The position numbers and the translations under genes are program-made. From a virus: DNA of 52,885 nt. Position 1 is the first letter of the stretch; the number at the start of each line of letters is the position of its first letter. Shown here one piece after another: positions 6,911-13,961 of the stretch. The notes under the pieces were generated by a model. The model worked only from the letters and a program-made list of their open reading frames with translations, had not been told where the DNA came from and did not search any database. Where the stretch lies: positions 1-52,885 of the IMG/VR virus record IMGVR_UViG_3300037493_004106; one strand, written 5' to 3'.

Positions 6911-6916
6911 ATAAAT

Positions 6917-7141
6917 ATGAACTATCTAATTAATTACCAGCAATTAAACACAGATGAACTTCAAAGAAAAGAAAAGTTTCTTAATGATCAGATTGATGAA
7001 ATATCTAATGTGATTGATGAAGTACCAGAGTTTAGTGAAATCTATTATGATTTTAAAAGAGAATTATCTGAACTTAAGTATGAAGTGCAATATATCACCG
7101 GGTTAATTAGTAAGAAATTAAATACCCCGCAAGAATCATGA
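6917..7141 (+). CDS. Coiled-coil small protein (74 aa)
   Basis: Acidic helical protein with heptad-like spacing (LQRKEKFLNDQIDEISNVID, later FKRELSELKYEVQYIT). The stop overlaps the next ATG (ATGA). Function unknown. Confidence 0.65.
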   Translation: MNYLINYQQLNTDELQRKEKFLNDQIDEISNVIDEVPEFSEIYYDFKRELSELKYEVQYITGLISKKLNTPQES

Positions 7142-7266
7142 ACTCACTCTATTTTATTAATCAGCATGGAATCCTTACTTCAAACCATGGTTTTGAGGTA
7201 CTTGGAATCAAATCCTATACAAGAGAACAAAACTTCGAAACACTATTATTCCTAATAAAAATCTAA
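7138..7266 (+). CDS. Small protein (42 aa)
   Basis: The ATG overlaps the preceding TGA (ATGA), indicating coupling. Sequence NSLYFINQHGILTSNHGFEV has no recognised motif. It is 4 nt upstream of the next gene. Confidence 0.45.
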   Translation: MNSLYFINQHGILTSNHGFEVLGIKSYTREQNFETLLFLIKI

Positions 7267-7270
7267 AAAC

Positions 7271-7447
7271 ATGAAAAGAACAAACAACAAAAGCAAGGTG
7301 TTATTAATAACCCTTCTAACATTTATAGTTGCTATTACAGCAATTAAGGCTCTTGGATATATATTCGGGCCTGTTACAGCATTTGCAGCTGCTATGTGTA
7401 TGCTACCTCTGTTAGCTATATATATCAGCGTAATTAAAACCAATTAA
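7271..7447 (+). CDS. Small two-helix membrane protein (58 aa)
   Basis: Basic N-terminus (KRTNNKSK) followed by two hydrophobic helices, LLITLLTFIVAITAI and VTAFAAAMCMLPLLAIYI. The opposite-strand frame over this region is a shadow. Size and topology would fit a holin or a membrane-disturbing early protein, but there is no lysis context here. Confidence 0.6.
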   Translation: MKRTNNKSKVLLITLLTFIVAITAIKALGYIFGPVTAFAAAMCMLPLLAIYISVIKTN

Positions 7448-7458
7448 TCTAGTAAATA

Positions 7459-7926
7459 ATGAATCAAACAAATGTAATTATTACACAAGAACAGTTTGGT
7501 CCTTTATTATCAAGCTGCTTAAAAAATAATCCCAAATGTTCAGAACATATATATTATCTATTTAGTCTAAAACTATTTGATAGATATAAATATGCAGATT
7601 TGGGTGTTACTCATGTCCTCTACTATTTACTTGATCCAAATCCTATCAGTCCTAAAAAACTTGAAAAGGATTATGCAGAAAATGCAAAAGTATTAATACC
7701 CGTAGATATGGTAAAAAACTCAATAAAATTAAATCTTGAAGATGTCCTTAAAAATCCTAAATATAGTTATCAAGGTAACATAATAGGAACCATAGGATAT
7801 GACACCATATATAAAGAACATAGCAAAATAATAATTTCAGTTGATGAGGAATATAGTATATACCCATCATTCCATGAACTTATTACTCGTATTATTCCTT
7901 ATGATGATAAAGATTTATTTGGATAG
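7459..7926 (+). CDS. Hypothetical protein (155 aa)
   Basis: Not recognised. It contains a central LTDPNPISPKK-like turn (LLDPNPISPKKLEKDYAENA) and an acidic end (IIPYDDKDLFG). It is soluble. It is followed 40 nt later by a terminator hairpin, making it the last gene of the unit that began near 5.4 kb. Confidence 0.7.
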   Translation: MNQTNVIITQEQFGPLLSSCLKNNPKCSEHIYYLFSLKLFDRYKYADLGVTHVLYYLLDPNPISPKKLEKDYAENAKVLIPVDMVKNSIKLNLEDVLKNPKYSYQGNIIGTIGYDTIYKEHSKIIISVDEEYSIYPSFHELITRIIPYDDKDLFG

Positions 7927-7963
7927 GCAGGAACCATAGTCCATGCAATCATATGAAAGGGTA

Positions 7964-7986
7964 GATTTATTTCTACCCTTTTTGGT
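7964..7986 (+). terminator. Intrinsic terminator overlapping a promoter
   Basis: AAAGGGTAGA pairs with TCTACCCTTT around a short loop (roughly 7963-7983) and runs into TTTTT. It closes the 7459-7926 unit. Its last T's form the TTTG of the promoter below. Confidence 0.7.
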
Positions 7987-8009
7987 TGTTCTGATTTTGA
8001 CTATATTTG
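7981..8009 (+). promoter_or_regulatory. Bacteroidota-type promoter
   Basis: TTTG (7981-7984), a 17-nt spacer and TATATTTG (8002-8009) match the TTTG / TAnnTTTG consensus of the Bacteroidota housekeeping sigma factor. Transcription would start near 8014, just upstream of the ATG at 8030. Confidence 0.6.
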
Positions 8010-8029
8010 CTTATTATTTGTATGTTTTT

Positions 8030-8317
8030 ATGTTTTATCAGTTGCCTAATGGCAAAACTATTATTATCTCTATAGAAGACTATCTAGATATGAGTGATGC
8101 CGACATAGATTTTTTAGTAAAAGCAAATGTGGGTAGTCAATTAAACAATCCATGGGCAAATTCTGCAATAAAGGAAGAAAAGAAAAAAAAAGAATCTACA
8201 GATTTAGATTATGAGTATGAAGATGATGATGATGAATCATTTGATAATACTGACATTTCAATAGAAGATATAGAAACATCTATTGAAGAACTTCCTGACA
8301 ATCTTCTCAATATTTAA
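8030..8317 (+). CDS. Acidic phage protein (95 aa)
   Basis: The N-terminus MFYQLPNGKTIIISIEDYLD followed by MSDADIDFLV forms a small domain, then a lysine run (KEEKKKKE) and a very acidic tail (DYEYEDDDDE). An upstream ATG at 7943 would add a hydrophobic segment, but that extension is encoded by a terminator hairpin and promoter, so the start at 8030 is preferred. If 7943 is used, the protein would be membrane-anchored. The acidic tail suggests DNA mimicry or partner binding; function unknown. Confidence 0.65.
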   Translation: MFYQLPNGKTIIISIEDYLDMSDADIDFLVKANVGSQLNNPWANSAIKEEKKKKESTDLDYEYEDDDDESFDNTDISIEDIETSIEELPDNLLNI

Positions 8318-8325
8318 TAAAATTA

Positions 8326-8341
8326 ACTGTTCCGGAACAGT
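8326..8341. promoter_or_regulatory. Perfect 16-bp palindrome, putative operator
   Basis: ACTGTTCCGGAACAGT is a perfect 16-bp inverted repeat with no spacer, 77 nt upstream of the 8418 gene. Its form suits a dimeric repressor site. It is followed by a second imperfect hairpin (about 8348-8378). Confidence 0.6.
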
Positions 8342-8347
8342 AATATA

Positions 8348-8378
8348 ATACATAGGTAAGGGTCTTCCTATTGTATTA
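8348..8378 (+). other. Leader hairpin upstream of 8418
   Basis: AATACA-TAGG-AAG pairs with CTT-CCTA-TGTATT with single-base bulges and a GGT loop. It lies in the 100-nt gap that also has the 16-bp palindrome. It may be an mRNA leader stabiliser or attenuator. Confidence 0.4.
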
Positions 8379-8417
8379 TTAAATCTATAGACCTATTAAC
8401 TCAATAATCTATTTATT

Positions 8418-8876
8418 ATGAATTCAAAAGTAAAAGTACTAGCTAATGAAGCTGGTAGCACAGTAATTGTATCAGAAAACAATCCAGAGTATGGTCACAT
8501 CAGTGTATGCCAAGAACGAGCTCAATTTGATGAAAAAACAAGCTTTGTAAAAATTAAAACTACTTATGCACTTATTGCTGGTAAAGTAGAAGATTTACGC
8601 AAATTAGGATGGACTGCTAACAAAGAATTGCCTGGTAAAATTGTAATTAAAGAATCATTGAATTCTTTTAATACAAAAGAACCACAACGCGATTATAAAT
8701 ATGCTGGTGATTCTGGTATTGTTTGTACAGTAAATGATCAACCAATTTATCGCAAATTATTCTATAGCCCAAGTGAGGAGTCTAAAGATGCATTTGTAGC
8801 ACATGATAATGGAGAAGTTATTAAAGCTTCTTATCGCCAAGCTCTTGCTGCTAATAAAGAAGAGTTCGAAGCATAA
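8418..8876 (+). CDS. Hypothetical protein, probably highly expressed (152 aa)
   Basis: Not recognised. All five arginine codons are CGN (four CGC), whereas the flanking genes use AGA almost only. The gene has its own palindrome and leader hairpin, and a strong terminator follows. These point to a separately controlled, abundant product. The sequence is soluble and beta-rich at first (KVKVLANEAGSTVIVSENNP) with a helical alanine-rich end (SYRQALAANKEEFEA). A nucleic-acid-binding or structural role is possible. Confidence 0.8.
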   Translation: MNSKVKVLANEAGSTVIVSENNPEYGHISVCQERAQFDEKTSFVKIKTTYALIAGKVEDLRKLGWTANKELPGKIVIKESLNSFNTKEPQRDYKYAGDSGIVCTVNDQPIYRKLFYSPSEESKDAFVAHDNGEVIKASYRQALAANKEEFEA

Positions 8877-8895
8877 GCAAAATAAATAAGTAGAG

Positions 8896-8923
8896 AAAGG
8901 GGAGGCAAATGCTTCCCCTTTTT
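8896..8923 (+). terminator. Strong intrinsic terminator
   Basis: AAAGGGGAGGC (8896-8906) pairs with GCTTCCCCTTT (8911-8921), with one G-U, around an AAAT loop and five T's. It closes the 8418 gene. Confidence 0.85.
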
Positions 8924-8955
8924 CATATATAAAAACAACTAAAAAAATAAATATT

Positions 8956-9387
8956 ATGGTTCCGCATAAACAAATAGAAAGAATGAATTTTAGCATTGAT
9001 AAATTCAATGACTATCAAAATTTCTTATACAAAAGATTAATGTTTGGATTGAAAGCATATCCTAAACATGAAACTGATAAGATGACAAAAGAAAAGAGAC
9101 AATCTATAATGAAATTACATTATAAAGCACAAAGTGAATTAAATGTTTGGAAACAAACTCTTTGTAATGACTTGTGCAATAAGTTTCTTAAGGTAACATT
9201 TCCTAAAAGTATTCTAGCTAGTATACTTGTAGAAAAATATGGTAATGATACTGATGTAAATTACTTTAATAAAGTAAACTTTAAAGATCTAAAGATTAAT
9301 AAAGAAGATATTATTAGTAAATTTATAGATCTAAAATTACTACCACTAAACTATTATAAACTAACAAATGAAAAGCTATGCAAATAG
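8956..9387 (+). CDS. Hypothetical protein (143 aa)
   Basis: Not recognised. Lysine-rich helical protein (KMTKEKRQSIMKLHYKAQSE). The next gene starts inside it (10-nt overlap). It is the first gene of the accessory block after a strong terminator, so a promoter is expected just upstream, but none clearly matches the consensus. Confidence 0.7.
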   Translation: MVPHKQIERMNFSIDKFNDYQNFLYKRLMFGLKAYPKHETDKMTKEKRQSIMKLHYKAQSELNVWKQTLCNDLCNKFLKVTFPKSILASILVEKYGNDTDVNYFNKVNFKDLKINKEDIISKFIDLKLLPLNYYKLTNEKLCK

Positions 9388-9614
9388 AATTTTTAGTGAA
9401 TGGTGGTATATCAATCATATTATCACCAGAAAATGATATGGAGATTGCTTTACTTAAACAATTCTGTAAACAGAAAAATGATATTACAGAAATTAGATCA
9501 AGTATTATAATACTTAATAAAACACACAGAGGTGGAGTACTTATTGGTAAGGAAACTATAGGCAAATCAGAAATTGATGAAATTAAAAAAGAAGATTTGC
9601 AGCAATTGCAATAA
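9378..9614 (+). CDS. Small hypothetical protein (78 aa)
   Basis: Overlaps both neighbours. It starts with a strand-rich segment (QIEFLVNGGISIILSPEND) followed by LKQFCKQKND. No recognised motif. Coupled to the HNH gene that begins 41 nt before its end. Confidence 0.65.
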   Translation: MQIEFLVNGGISIILSPENDMEIALLKQFCKQKNDITEIRSSIIILNKTHRGGVLIGKETIGKSEIDEIKKEDLQQLQ

Positions 9615-10002
9615 GGAAGAAATCATTTGGAAAAATAGTGGAGGCAAGAGATTTTGTCAGAAGTGCTGGAAACTGGAGTTGACATGCACCTACATCAAAA
9701 AGAGTAAACCAATCAAGAAAAAGGCAAAATCTCTTCCTCGCTATTCCAAAAAAAGAAAAGAACTAGATAAAGAATACTCTGAAAGCAGAAAGATATTTTT
9801 ATCTAACTATCCTTTATGTCAAGCTCATTTACCAAGCATATGTACTCAGTTATCTACTGATGTACATCATGTTGCTGGTAGAATGGGATCACTCTATTTA
9901 GATAAAACCAATTGGTTATCTCTTTGTAGATCCTGTCATATGTGGATAGAAAATAATTTAAAATTAGCTCGAGAAATGGGCTTATCTAAAAGTAAAATTT
10001 AA
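9574..10002 (+). CDS. HNH endonuclease with N-terminal zinc finger
   Basis: Residues 1-40 contain two CxxC pairs (CSNC, CQKC) forming a likely zinc finger, followed by a basic linker (KKSKPIKKKAKSLPRYSKKRK). The C-terminal half holds an HNH nuclease core: CQAHLPSIC, DVHHVAGRMG, then TNWLSLCRSCHMWIENN. The double-stranded DNA nuclease might be a homing enzyme or a phage replication or packaging nuclease. The proximity of a second HNH gene 50 nt downstream suggests a homing hot spot. The 41-nt overlap with the previous gene is long; a later start is possible. Confidence 0.8.
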   Translation: MMKLKKKICSNCNKEEIIWKNSGGKRFCQKCWKLELTCTYIKKSKPIKKKAKSLPRYSKKRKELDKEYSESRKIFLSNYPLCQAHLPSICTQLSTDVHHVAGRMGSLYLDKTNWLSLCRSCHMWIENNLKLAREMGLSKSKI

Positions 10003-10026
10003 AACTTAGAAATCATGGGACAATAT
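10001..10026. repeat. Left copy of 25-bp imperfect duplication flanking HNH/AP2 gene
   Basis: Contains an intact start region: AGAAATC, ATG, GGACAATAT. The right copy at 10537-10561 matches it in 23 of 25 positions plus one indel. The ATG at 10015 now reads only a 27-codon remnant starting MGQY. Confidence 0.7.
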
Positions 10027-10039
10027 GGAAAATATTTTG

Positions 10040-10047
10040 TATATTTG
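10040..10047 (+). promoter_or_regulatory. TAnnTTTG element 4 nt before the HEG start
   Basis: TATATTTG followed by ACCC and the ATG at 10052. No clear TTTG lies 19 nt upstream. The same N4 spacing to ATG occurs before two minus-strand genes at 19128 and 20512, consistent with a near-leaderless transcript. Confidence 0.4.
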
Positions 10048-10051
10048 ACCC

Positions 10052-10537
10052 ATGAAAAGATCGAAATTATATACACTATGGTGCGCCATAAAGTCTAGAT
10101 GTTTTAATAAAAATATTAAAACTTACAAATATTATGGAGGAAGAAATATAACCTTGTATGAATTATGGAAAAATGATTTTTCTTTATTTAAAGATTATGT
10201 TTCTTCTTTAGAAAACTATGATGTTTCTAATATTTGTAGAAATGGAATAACTTTAGATAGAATAAATTCTGATAAAAATTATGAACCAGGCAATCTGCGT
10301 TGGGTAAATATGGAATTGCAATGCAGAAATAGAAGAAAAAAAAATAACTCTAAAAGCAAATACATAGGTGTATCTGAGGATAAAAGTGGTACAAGATTAA
10401 AAAAATGGTCTGCTAGAATTACTATTAATAAAAAAACTATAAGAATAGGAAGATATCATACTCAAGAAGAAGCTAAGCAGGCAAGAGATCAGTATATTAT
10501 TGATCATAAATTAGAAAACTTTATGTTAAACAATTAA
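10052..10537 (+). CDS. HNH/AP2 homing endonuclease
   Basis: The 161-aa protein begins with LWCAIKSRCFNKNIKTYKYYGGRNI and continues with TLDRINSDKNYEPGNLRWVN, the pattern of phage HNH enzymes of the free-standing homing class. Its C-terminal part (SKYIGVSEDKSGTRLKKWSA, then RIGRYHTQEEAKQARD) is an AP2-type DNA-binding domain. It is flanked by an imperfect 25-bp duplication of the 5' end of the next gene, showing recent insertion. There is no room for group I intron core sequence around it. Expected activity is a strand break at or near the unoccupied target allele. Confidence 0.85.
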   Translation: MKRSKLYTLWCAIKSRCFNKNIKTYKYYGGRNITLYELWKNDFSLFKDYVSSLENYDVSNICRNGITLDRINSDKNYEPGNLRWVNMELQCRNRRKKNNSKSKYIGVSEDKSGTRLKKWSARITINKKTIRIGRYHTQEEAKQARDQYIIDHKLENFMLNN

Positions 10538-10561
10538 AAACTAGAAATTATCGGACAATAT
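10537..10561. repeat. Right copy of the duplication
   Basis: AAAACTAGAAATT, ATC, GGACAATAT. The former start codon position reads ATC here, while the left copy has ATG. Downstream the frame continues in phase into the 10577 gene. Confidence 0.7.
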
Positions 10562-10576
10562 TACGTAGCAGTAAAT

Positions 10577-11083
10577 ATGGATGACATGGAACATGTTAGT
10601 CCATATAAATATGATAATGGTGCTAAACTTATGGAGCATTCATATGTAGGAAATAACTTTGTAGAAGCTGTAGAGTTTTTACTTATTGATGATGGAGAGC
10701 AAAAAGCTAGATGGTCTGGCAAAAGAATAGTATGGGCAGGTGATTATGCAGATCCTGAAGAAAAAGATGGAAATAATCTTTATGATAAAGCAGAAGGCAA
10801 TGGACTTCAAATGTTAATAGAAGCTTCACCAAGTAACTATCTTTACCTAGTGAATCTAGATAAAAAAGAATATGTAAACAAAACTAAGTGTCCTAAATAT
10901 GGCGAAGACAATGATTGGCAAATACATCCTCTTCCTCTATTAACAGCAGATGGTAATGGTAGAGGTGGTGGAGATTATCGAGAAGATAACAACTATGTAG
11001 GTACATGGTCTAGAAATAGAATAGCTCTTATGAAAGAACCACCTGCAGGATACATGGAGATAACACCTAATTTTACAGAGTAG
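10577..11083 (+). pseudogene. Gene with start displaced by homing insertion
   Basis: The open frame in phase with the right repeat reads (ATC)GQYYVAVN before the first ATG at 10577, so the original protein probably began MGQYYVAVN. That N-terminus is now in a duplicate with ATG on the other side of the endonuclease gene. Translation may restart at 10577 (168 aa) or at a non-ATG codon. The rest is intact, with YDNGAKLMEHSYVGNNF, RIVWAGDYADPEEKDG and ADGNGRGGGDYREDNN. It belongs to a conserved-looking phage/bacterial family of unknown role. Whether it is still functional is uncertain. Confidence 0.65.
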
Positions 11084-11085
11084 CT

Positions 11086-11301
11086 ATGAATAAAGACAAA
11101 CACATATGGGAAGGATGGACTGTATCTGATTTTATAGATGCATTAGAACCTAGGTTTAATCAAATAACACAGAATCAATCCTGGCAAAAACCTTTTGAGA
11201 GTAAGGAAGAACTCAAAAGATGGTGTATGGATAATCAACCATACTATAAAAAACATATTCCAGAAGTTTATAATCATTTTAAAAGTAAAATCAATTTATG
11301 A
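11086..11301 (+). CDS. Small hypothetical protein (71 aa)
   Basis: Follows the previous stop by 2 nt and overlaps the next ATG by 4 nt. Tryptophan-rich (HIWEGWTVSDFIDALEP, QSWQKPF, LKRWCMDN). Short phage proteins of this form often sit with the MGQYY-type gene. No function assigned. Confidence 0.7.
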   Translation: MNKDKHIWEGWTVSDFIDALEPRFNQITQNQSWQKPFESKEELKRWCMDNQPYYKKHIPEVYNHFKSKINL

Positions 11302-11501
11302 AAAAGAAATTTAAAAGTGGTGACTTTATAGAAAATATTTATACAGGTGAAATTGAAATGATTGATGAAATAGAAAGCACAATATTAGGAGGCTTTTGCT
11401 TATATGTCTATTCAGAAGATTGGTCACAATTTGTAAGAATACTTTCACTAGAACAGTATAGAGTTATTTCTCCAAAAGAAATAAAATTTAATTTAAAATA
11501 A
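11298..11501 (+). CDS. Small hypothetical protein (67 aa)
   Basis: Begins MKKKFKSGDFIENIYTGEIE, a beta-barrel-like small domain with alternating charged and hydrophobic residues. It overlaps the previous stop (ATGA). Function unknown. Confidence 0.65.
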   Translation: MKKKFKSGDFIENIYTGEIEMIDEIESTILGGFCLYVYSEDWSQFVRILSLEQYRVISPKEIKFNLK

Positions 11502-11507
11502 ATATTT

Positions 11508-11636
11508 ATGGGTAAAATGAAAGAAGTATTTATTCTTAAACAAGAGCATATTAAATATTATCCGGAAGATAAAGACAAACCAGATTCTTATTTTATAAAA
11601 CTCTATCTAGATAAATTAAATAAAAAAAATAAATAA
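11508..11636 (+). CDS. Small protein (42 aa)
   Basis: Preceded by AATATTT, with tight spacing to both neighbours (6 nt each side). Sequence KEVFILKQEHIKYYPEDKDK with a lysine-rich end. Function unknown. Confidence 0.5.
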   Translation: MGKMKEVFILKQEHIKYYPEDKDKPDSYFIKLYLDKLNKKNK

Positions 11637-11642
11637 AACTTT

Positions 11643-12586
11643 ATGAATAGGGATATAGTCCAAAAAGAAGCTCTTTCAATTTTGTGTTCCTACTCTAGAT
11701 GTGGAGTAGGAATATCAGTTGGAATTGGTAAAACACTTATAGCACTTAAACATTTGGAGGCAAACTATAAACCTGATATTAAAGTTTTAGTTGTTGCTCC
11801 TAAAAAAAGTATATACACATCTTGGATAGATGATTCAAAGAAATTTAGTCTTGAATATTTATTAAGAAACATAGAGTTTACTACATATTTATCCTTAAAT
11901 AAAAAAGACTTTAACTATGATATTATTTATTTGGATGAAGCTCATAGTTTAAAACTTAATCATGACTCGTGGTTATCTAAATATACTGGTAAAATACTAG
12001 GATTAACTGGTACACCACCAAGAGATGATAAATCAGAGAAGGCTTATATGATCAATAAGTATTGTCCTATTGTCTATAGATACATTATTAAGAAAGCTGT
12101 TGATGATAAAATATTAAATGACTATAGAATTGTAGTACATCCATTATATCTAGATAGTGATAAAAATGTTAAACTAAAACATGGCAATAAAGAATGGTAT
12201 AGCTCTGAAACAGAAATATATGATTATTGGTCTAAAAGAATTAATAATTCTAAAACTAAGAAAGAGCAACAAATAATGAATGTAATGCGAATGAAAGCTA
12301 TGATGGATTTTCCTAGTAAGCTTCATTATGCTAAAAGTCTATTAGAAAGCTCTCCTAATAAATGCATAGTGTTTGCTAATACACAAGAGCAAGCAGATAG
12401 ATTATGTAAGGATAGCTATCATAGTAATAATCCTAACTCTGAAGATACCCTAATCAAATTTAAAAATAATGAAATCAATAGATTATCATGTGTTTTACAA
12501 TTAAATGAGGGTGTAAATATTCCTAATCTAAAAGAAGGAATAATTATGCATGCTTATGGTAATGAAAGAAAGAGTGTCCAGAGGAT
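11643..12586 (+). CDS. SNF2-type DNA helicase, exon 1
   Basis: Superfamily 2 helicase/translocase motifs are in order: Walker A SVGIGKTLIAL, motif Ia VLVVAPKKSIYTSW, DEAH box LDEAHSL, motif III GLTGTPPR, motifs IV-V CIVFANTQEQADRL and LNEGVNIP, and the start of motif VI KSVQR. The reading frame continues a few residues into the intron. Joining base 12586 to base 13685 restores QRIGRLLRLNPDDTA, a canonical motif VI, giving a 363-aa protein. It is a compact phage helicase probably acting in replication or recombination. Confidence 0.85.
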
Positions 12587-12747
12587 AAACATACCTGTCC
12601 TCTTTAAATCCCTTTAATTGTCTGGAAAGCTAAGTCAGAAATGATATGCCAATCAGCAGCCAAGCCTAAGCAGTCTGCTTATGAAGGTTCAGAGACTATC
12701 TAGAAATAGAGTACATGTAATTAGCTATTACATGGAAACGGGGGACA

Positions 12748-12778
12748 TTTGCATAATTAAATATTTTATCTACCTTTG
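12748..12778 (+). promoter_or_regulatory. Intron-internal Bacteroidota promoter
   Basis: TTTG (12748-12751), exactly 19 nt, then TACCTTTG (12771-12778), a full match to the TTTG / TAnnTTTG consensus. Predicted initiation near 12783-12786 gives a 15-nt leader before the ATG at 12800, so the endonuclease can be made independently of the helicase mRNA. Confidence 0.75.
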
Positions 12779-12799
12779 CTTTGTACAATACACAAAGAT

Positions 12800-13684
12800 A
12801 TGGAAGATATAAAATATAAACTTTATTCATTAAGTGATGAAACTGGTGTTAGATATATTGGAATAACAAAGCAAAAGTTATTATATAGATTATCTGGACA
12901 TCTCGCATCATGTAGACAAGCATTTAAAAACAAAAAATCTAGACATTATAGACATTGTTGGATAAAATCTCTATTGGATAGAAACATTAAACCCACAATA
13001 TCTTTAATAGCTGAATTTAATTCTTCTGAACAAGTTAAACAAGTTGAAATTGCTACTATTAAGTTATATAAAAACTTAGTAAATGGTACAGCTGGTGGTG
13101 ATGGAATAAGAGAATATAAATTCAGTGAAGAATATCTAGAAACTAAAAGATTTAAAGTGGATCAATATGATTTACATGGAAATCTTTTAGCAACATTTAA
13201 AAGTTTGTCAGAAGCTTCATTAATAATAACAGGAACTGAAAAATATAATGGAAAAATTTCAGCTGTTACAAAAGGAAAATACGGAAGAAGAACAGCATTT
13301 GGTTGTGTATGGAGAATACATAACGAGCCATTTGATAAATATCCAGTTACTCCACAAATAAATATTACTGAAGCTCAAAAAAAAGCATTAAGCAAAAGAC
13401 AATTAGAAAATAATGTAATGAAAAATAAATTGGGTTTACAAAATATAAAAAGTAAACCTGTACTAATACTAAATACTGAAAATGTAATATTAAATATTGC
13501 TGAATCAGTTAGAGAAGTTGCTGTCATTACTAAATTATCAAGAAGTTGTGTTGCTAAAATGTTTAAATTGAATAAAGAAGTTGCTGGTTATAAACTAGCA
13601 TATGCAAATGAAGATATAGTCCAATCCTTACAGAAATGTAAGAGTTCAACATTAACAGCTTTTGTTGGACAAACTTATGCCTAG
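12800..13684 (+). CDS. GIY-YIG homing endonuclease of the intron
   Basis: The start at 12800 is chosen because the earlier ATG at 12776 overlaps the -7 element. N-terminal GIY-YIG nuclease: KYKLYSLSDETGVRYIGIT, RLSGHLASCR and the later acidic EQVKQVEIA with glutamate. Then NUMOD-like DNA-binding modules follow (VDQYDLHGNLLATFKSLSEA, FGCVWR; a second copy KPVLILNTENVILNIAESVR). The TAG stop coincides with the last three bases of the intron, and the C-terminal codons overlap the P7 3' strand. It is expected to cut intronless helicase alleles in motif VI and spread the intron. Confidence 0.88.
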   Translation: MEDIKYKLYSLSDETGVRYIGITKQKLLYRLSGHLASCRQAFKNKKSRHYRHCWIKSLLDRNIKPTISLIAEFNSSEQVKQVEIATIKLYKNLVNGTAGGDGIREYKFSEEYLETKRFKVDQYDLHGNLLATFKSLSEASLIITGTEKYNGKISAVTKGKYGRRTAFGCVWRIHNEPFDKYPVTPQINITEAQKKALSKRQLENNVMKNKLGLQNIKSKPVLILNTENVILNIAESVREVAVITKLSRSCVAKMFKLNKEVAGYKLAYANEDIVQSLQKCKSSTLTAFVGQTYA

Positions 13685-13832
13685 AGGTAGGCTATTAAGA
13701 TTAAATCCTGATGATACAGCTATTGTAAGAATACTATGTTATAAAGATACAGTTGATGAGAAATGGGTATCTACTGCACTATTAGATTTTGATAATGACA
13801 AAATAATGTGGGTTACTGATAATGAATTATGA
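13685..13832 (+). CDS. SNF2-type DNA helicase, exon 2
   Basis: Begins with the third base of an Ile codon (AT|A) followed by GRLLRLNPDDTAIVRILCYKD, completing helicase motif VI (QRIGRLLR), and ends WVTDNEL at TGA. The exon is 49 codons long including the shared one. The stop overlaps the ATG of the next small gene (TTATGA). Confidence 0.85.
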
Positions 13833-13960
13833 AAAAGAACACTAATAAAAAGAAAGAAAAATGTTTACATTTGTTTACTCATATTAAAAATTCTGGGAAA
13901 AAGACTGGTATTTCAAGATGGAAATGTATCTTTTGTAAAAAAACAACAAAATCAAACTAA
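13829..13960 (+). CDS. Small zinc-ribbon-like protein (43 aa)
   Basis: Overlaps the helicase stop (ATGA), implying coupling. Very basic with CLH...WKCIFCKK, a CxH / CxxC pattern that could bind zinc. Possibly a helicase partner, by position only. Confidence 0.5.
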   Translation: MKKNTNKKKEKCLHLFTHIKNSGKKTGISRWKCIFCKKTTKSN

Positions 13961-13961
13961 T

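Larger units (their letters stand above)
12587..13684 (+). mobile_element. Group I intron with GIY-YIG endonuclease
   Basis: A 1098-nt insertion in helicase motif VI. Exon 1 ends in T and the intron ends in G, as expected for group I. Conserved core pieces are visible: GCAGCCAAGCC (about 12655), a TAAGCA/TGCTTA stem (12667-12681), GTTCAGAGACTATC with the P7 5' strand GACTAT (12694-12699), an ATGTAAT/ATTACAT stem (12715-12733), and AAGATATAGTCC with the P7 3' strand ATAGTC (13616-13621). The 3' part of the core lies inside the endonuclease reading frame. Splicing restores a perfect helicase motif VI. Confidence 0.88.

Noticed and set aside
7252-7443. Minus-strand membrane frame over 7252-7443
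   Set aside because: It is the complement of a plausible plus-strand 58-aa membrane protein in an uninterrupted plus-strand operon.
10001-10561. A second group I intron around the HNH/AP2 endonuclease
   Set aside because: Only about 25 nt flank the gene on each side and no P7-like pair was seen; an insertion with duplicated target fits better.
12587-12617. Helicase ending at 12617 as a 324-aa protein
   Set aside because: The last ten codons belong to the intron; joining exons completes motif VI, so the early stop is a by-product of the insertion.
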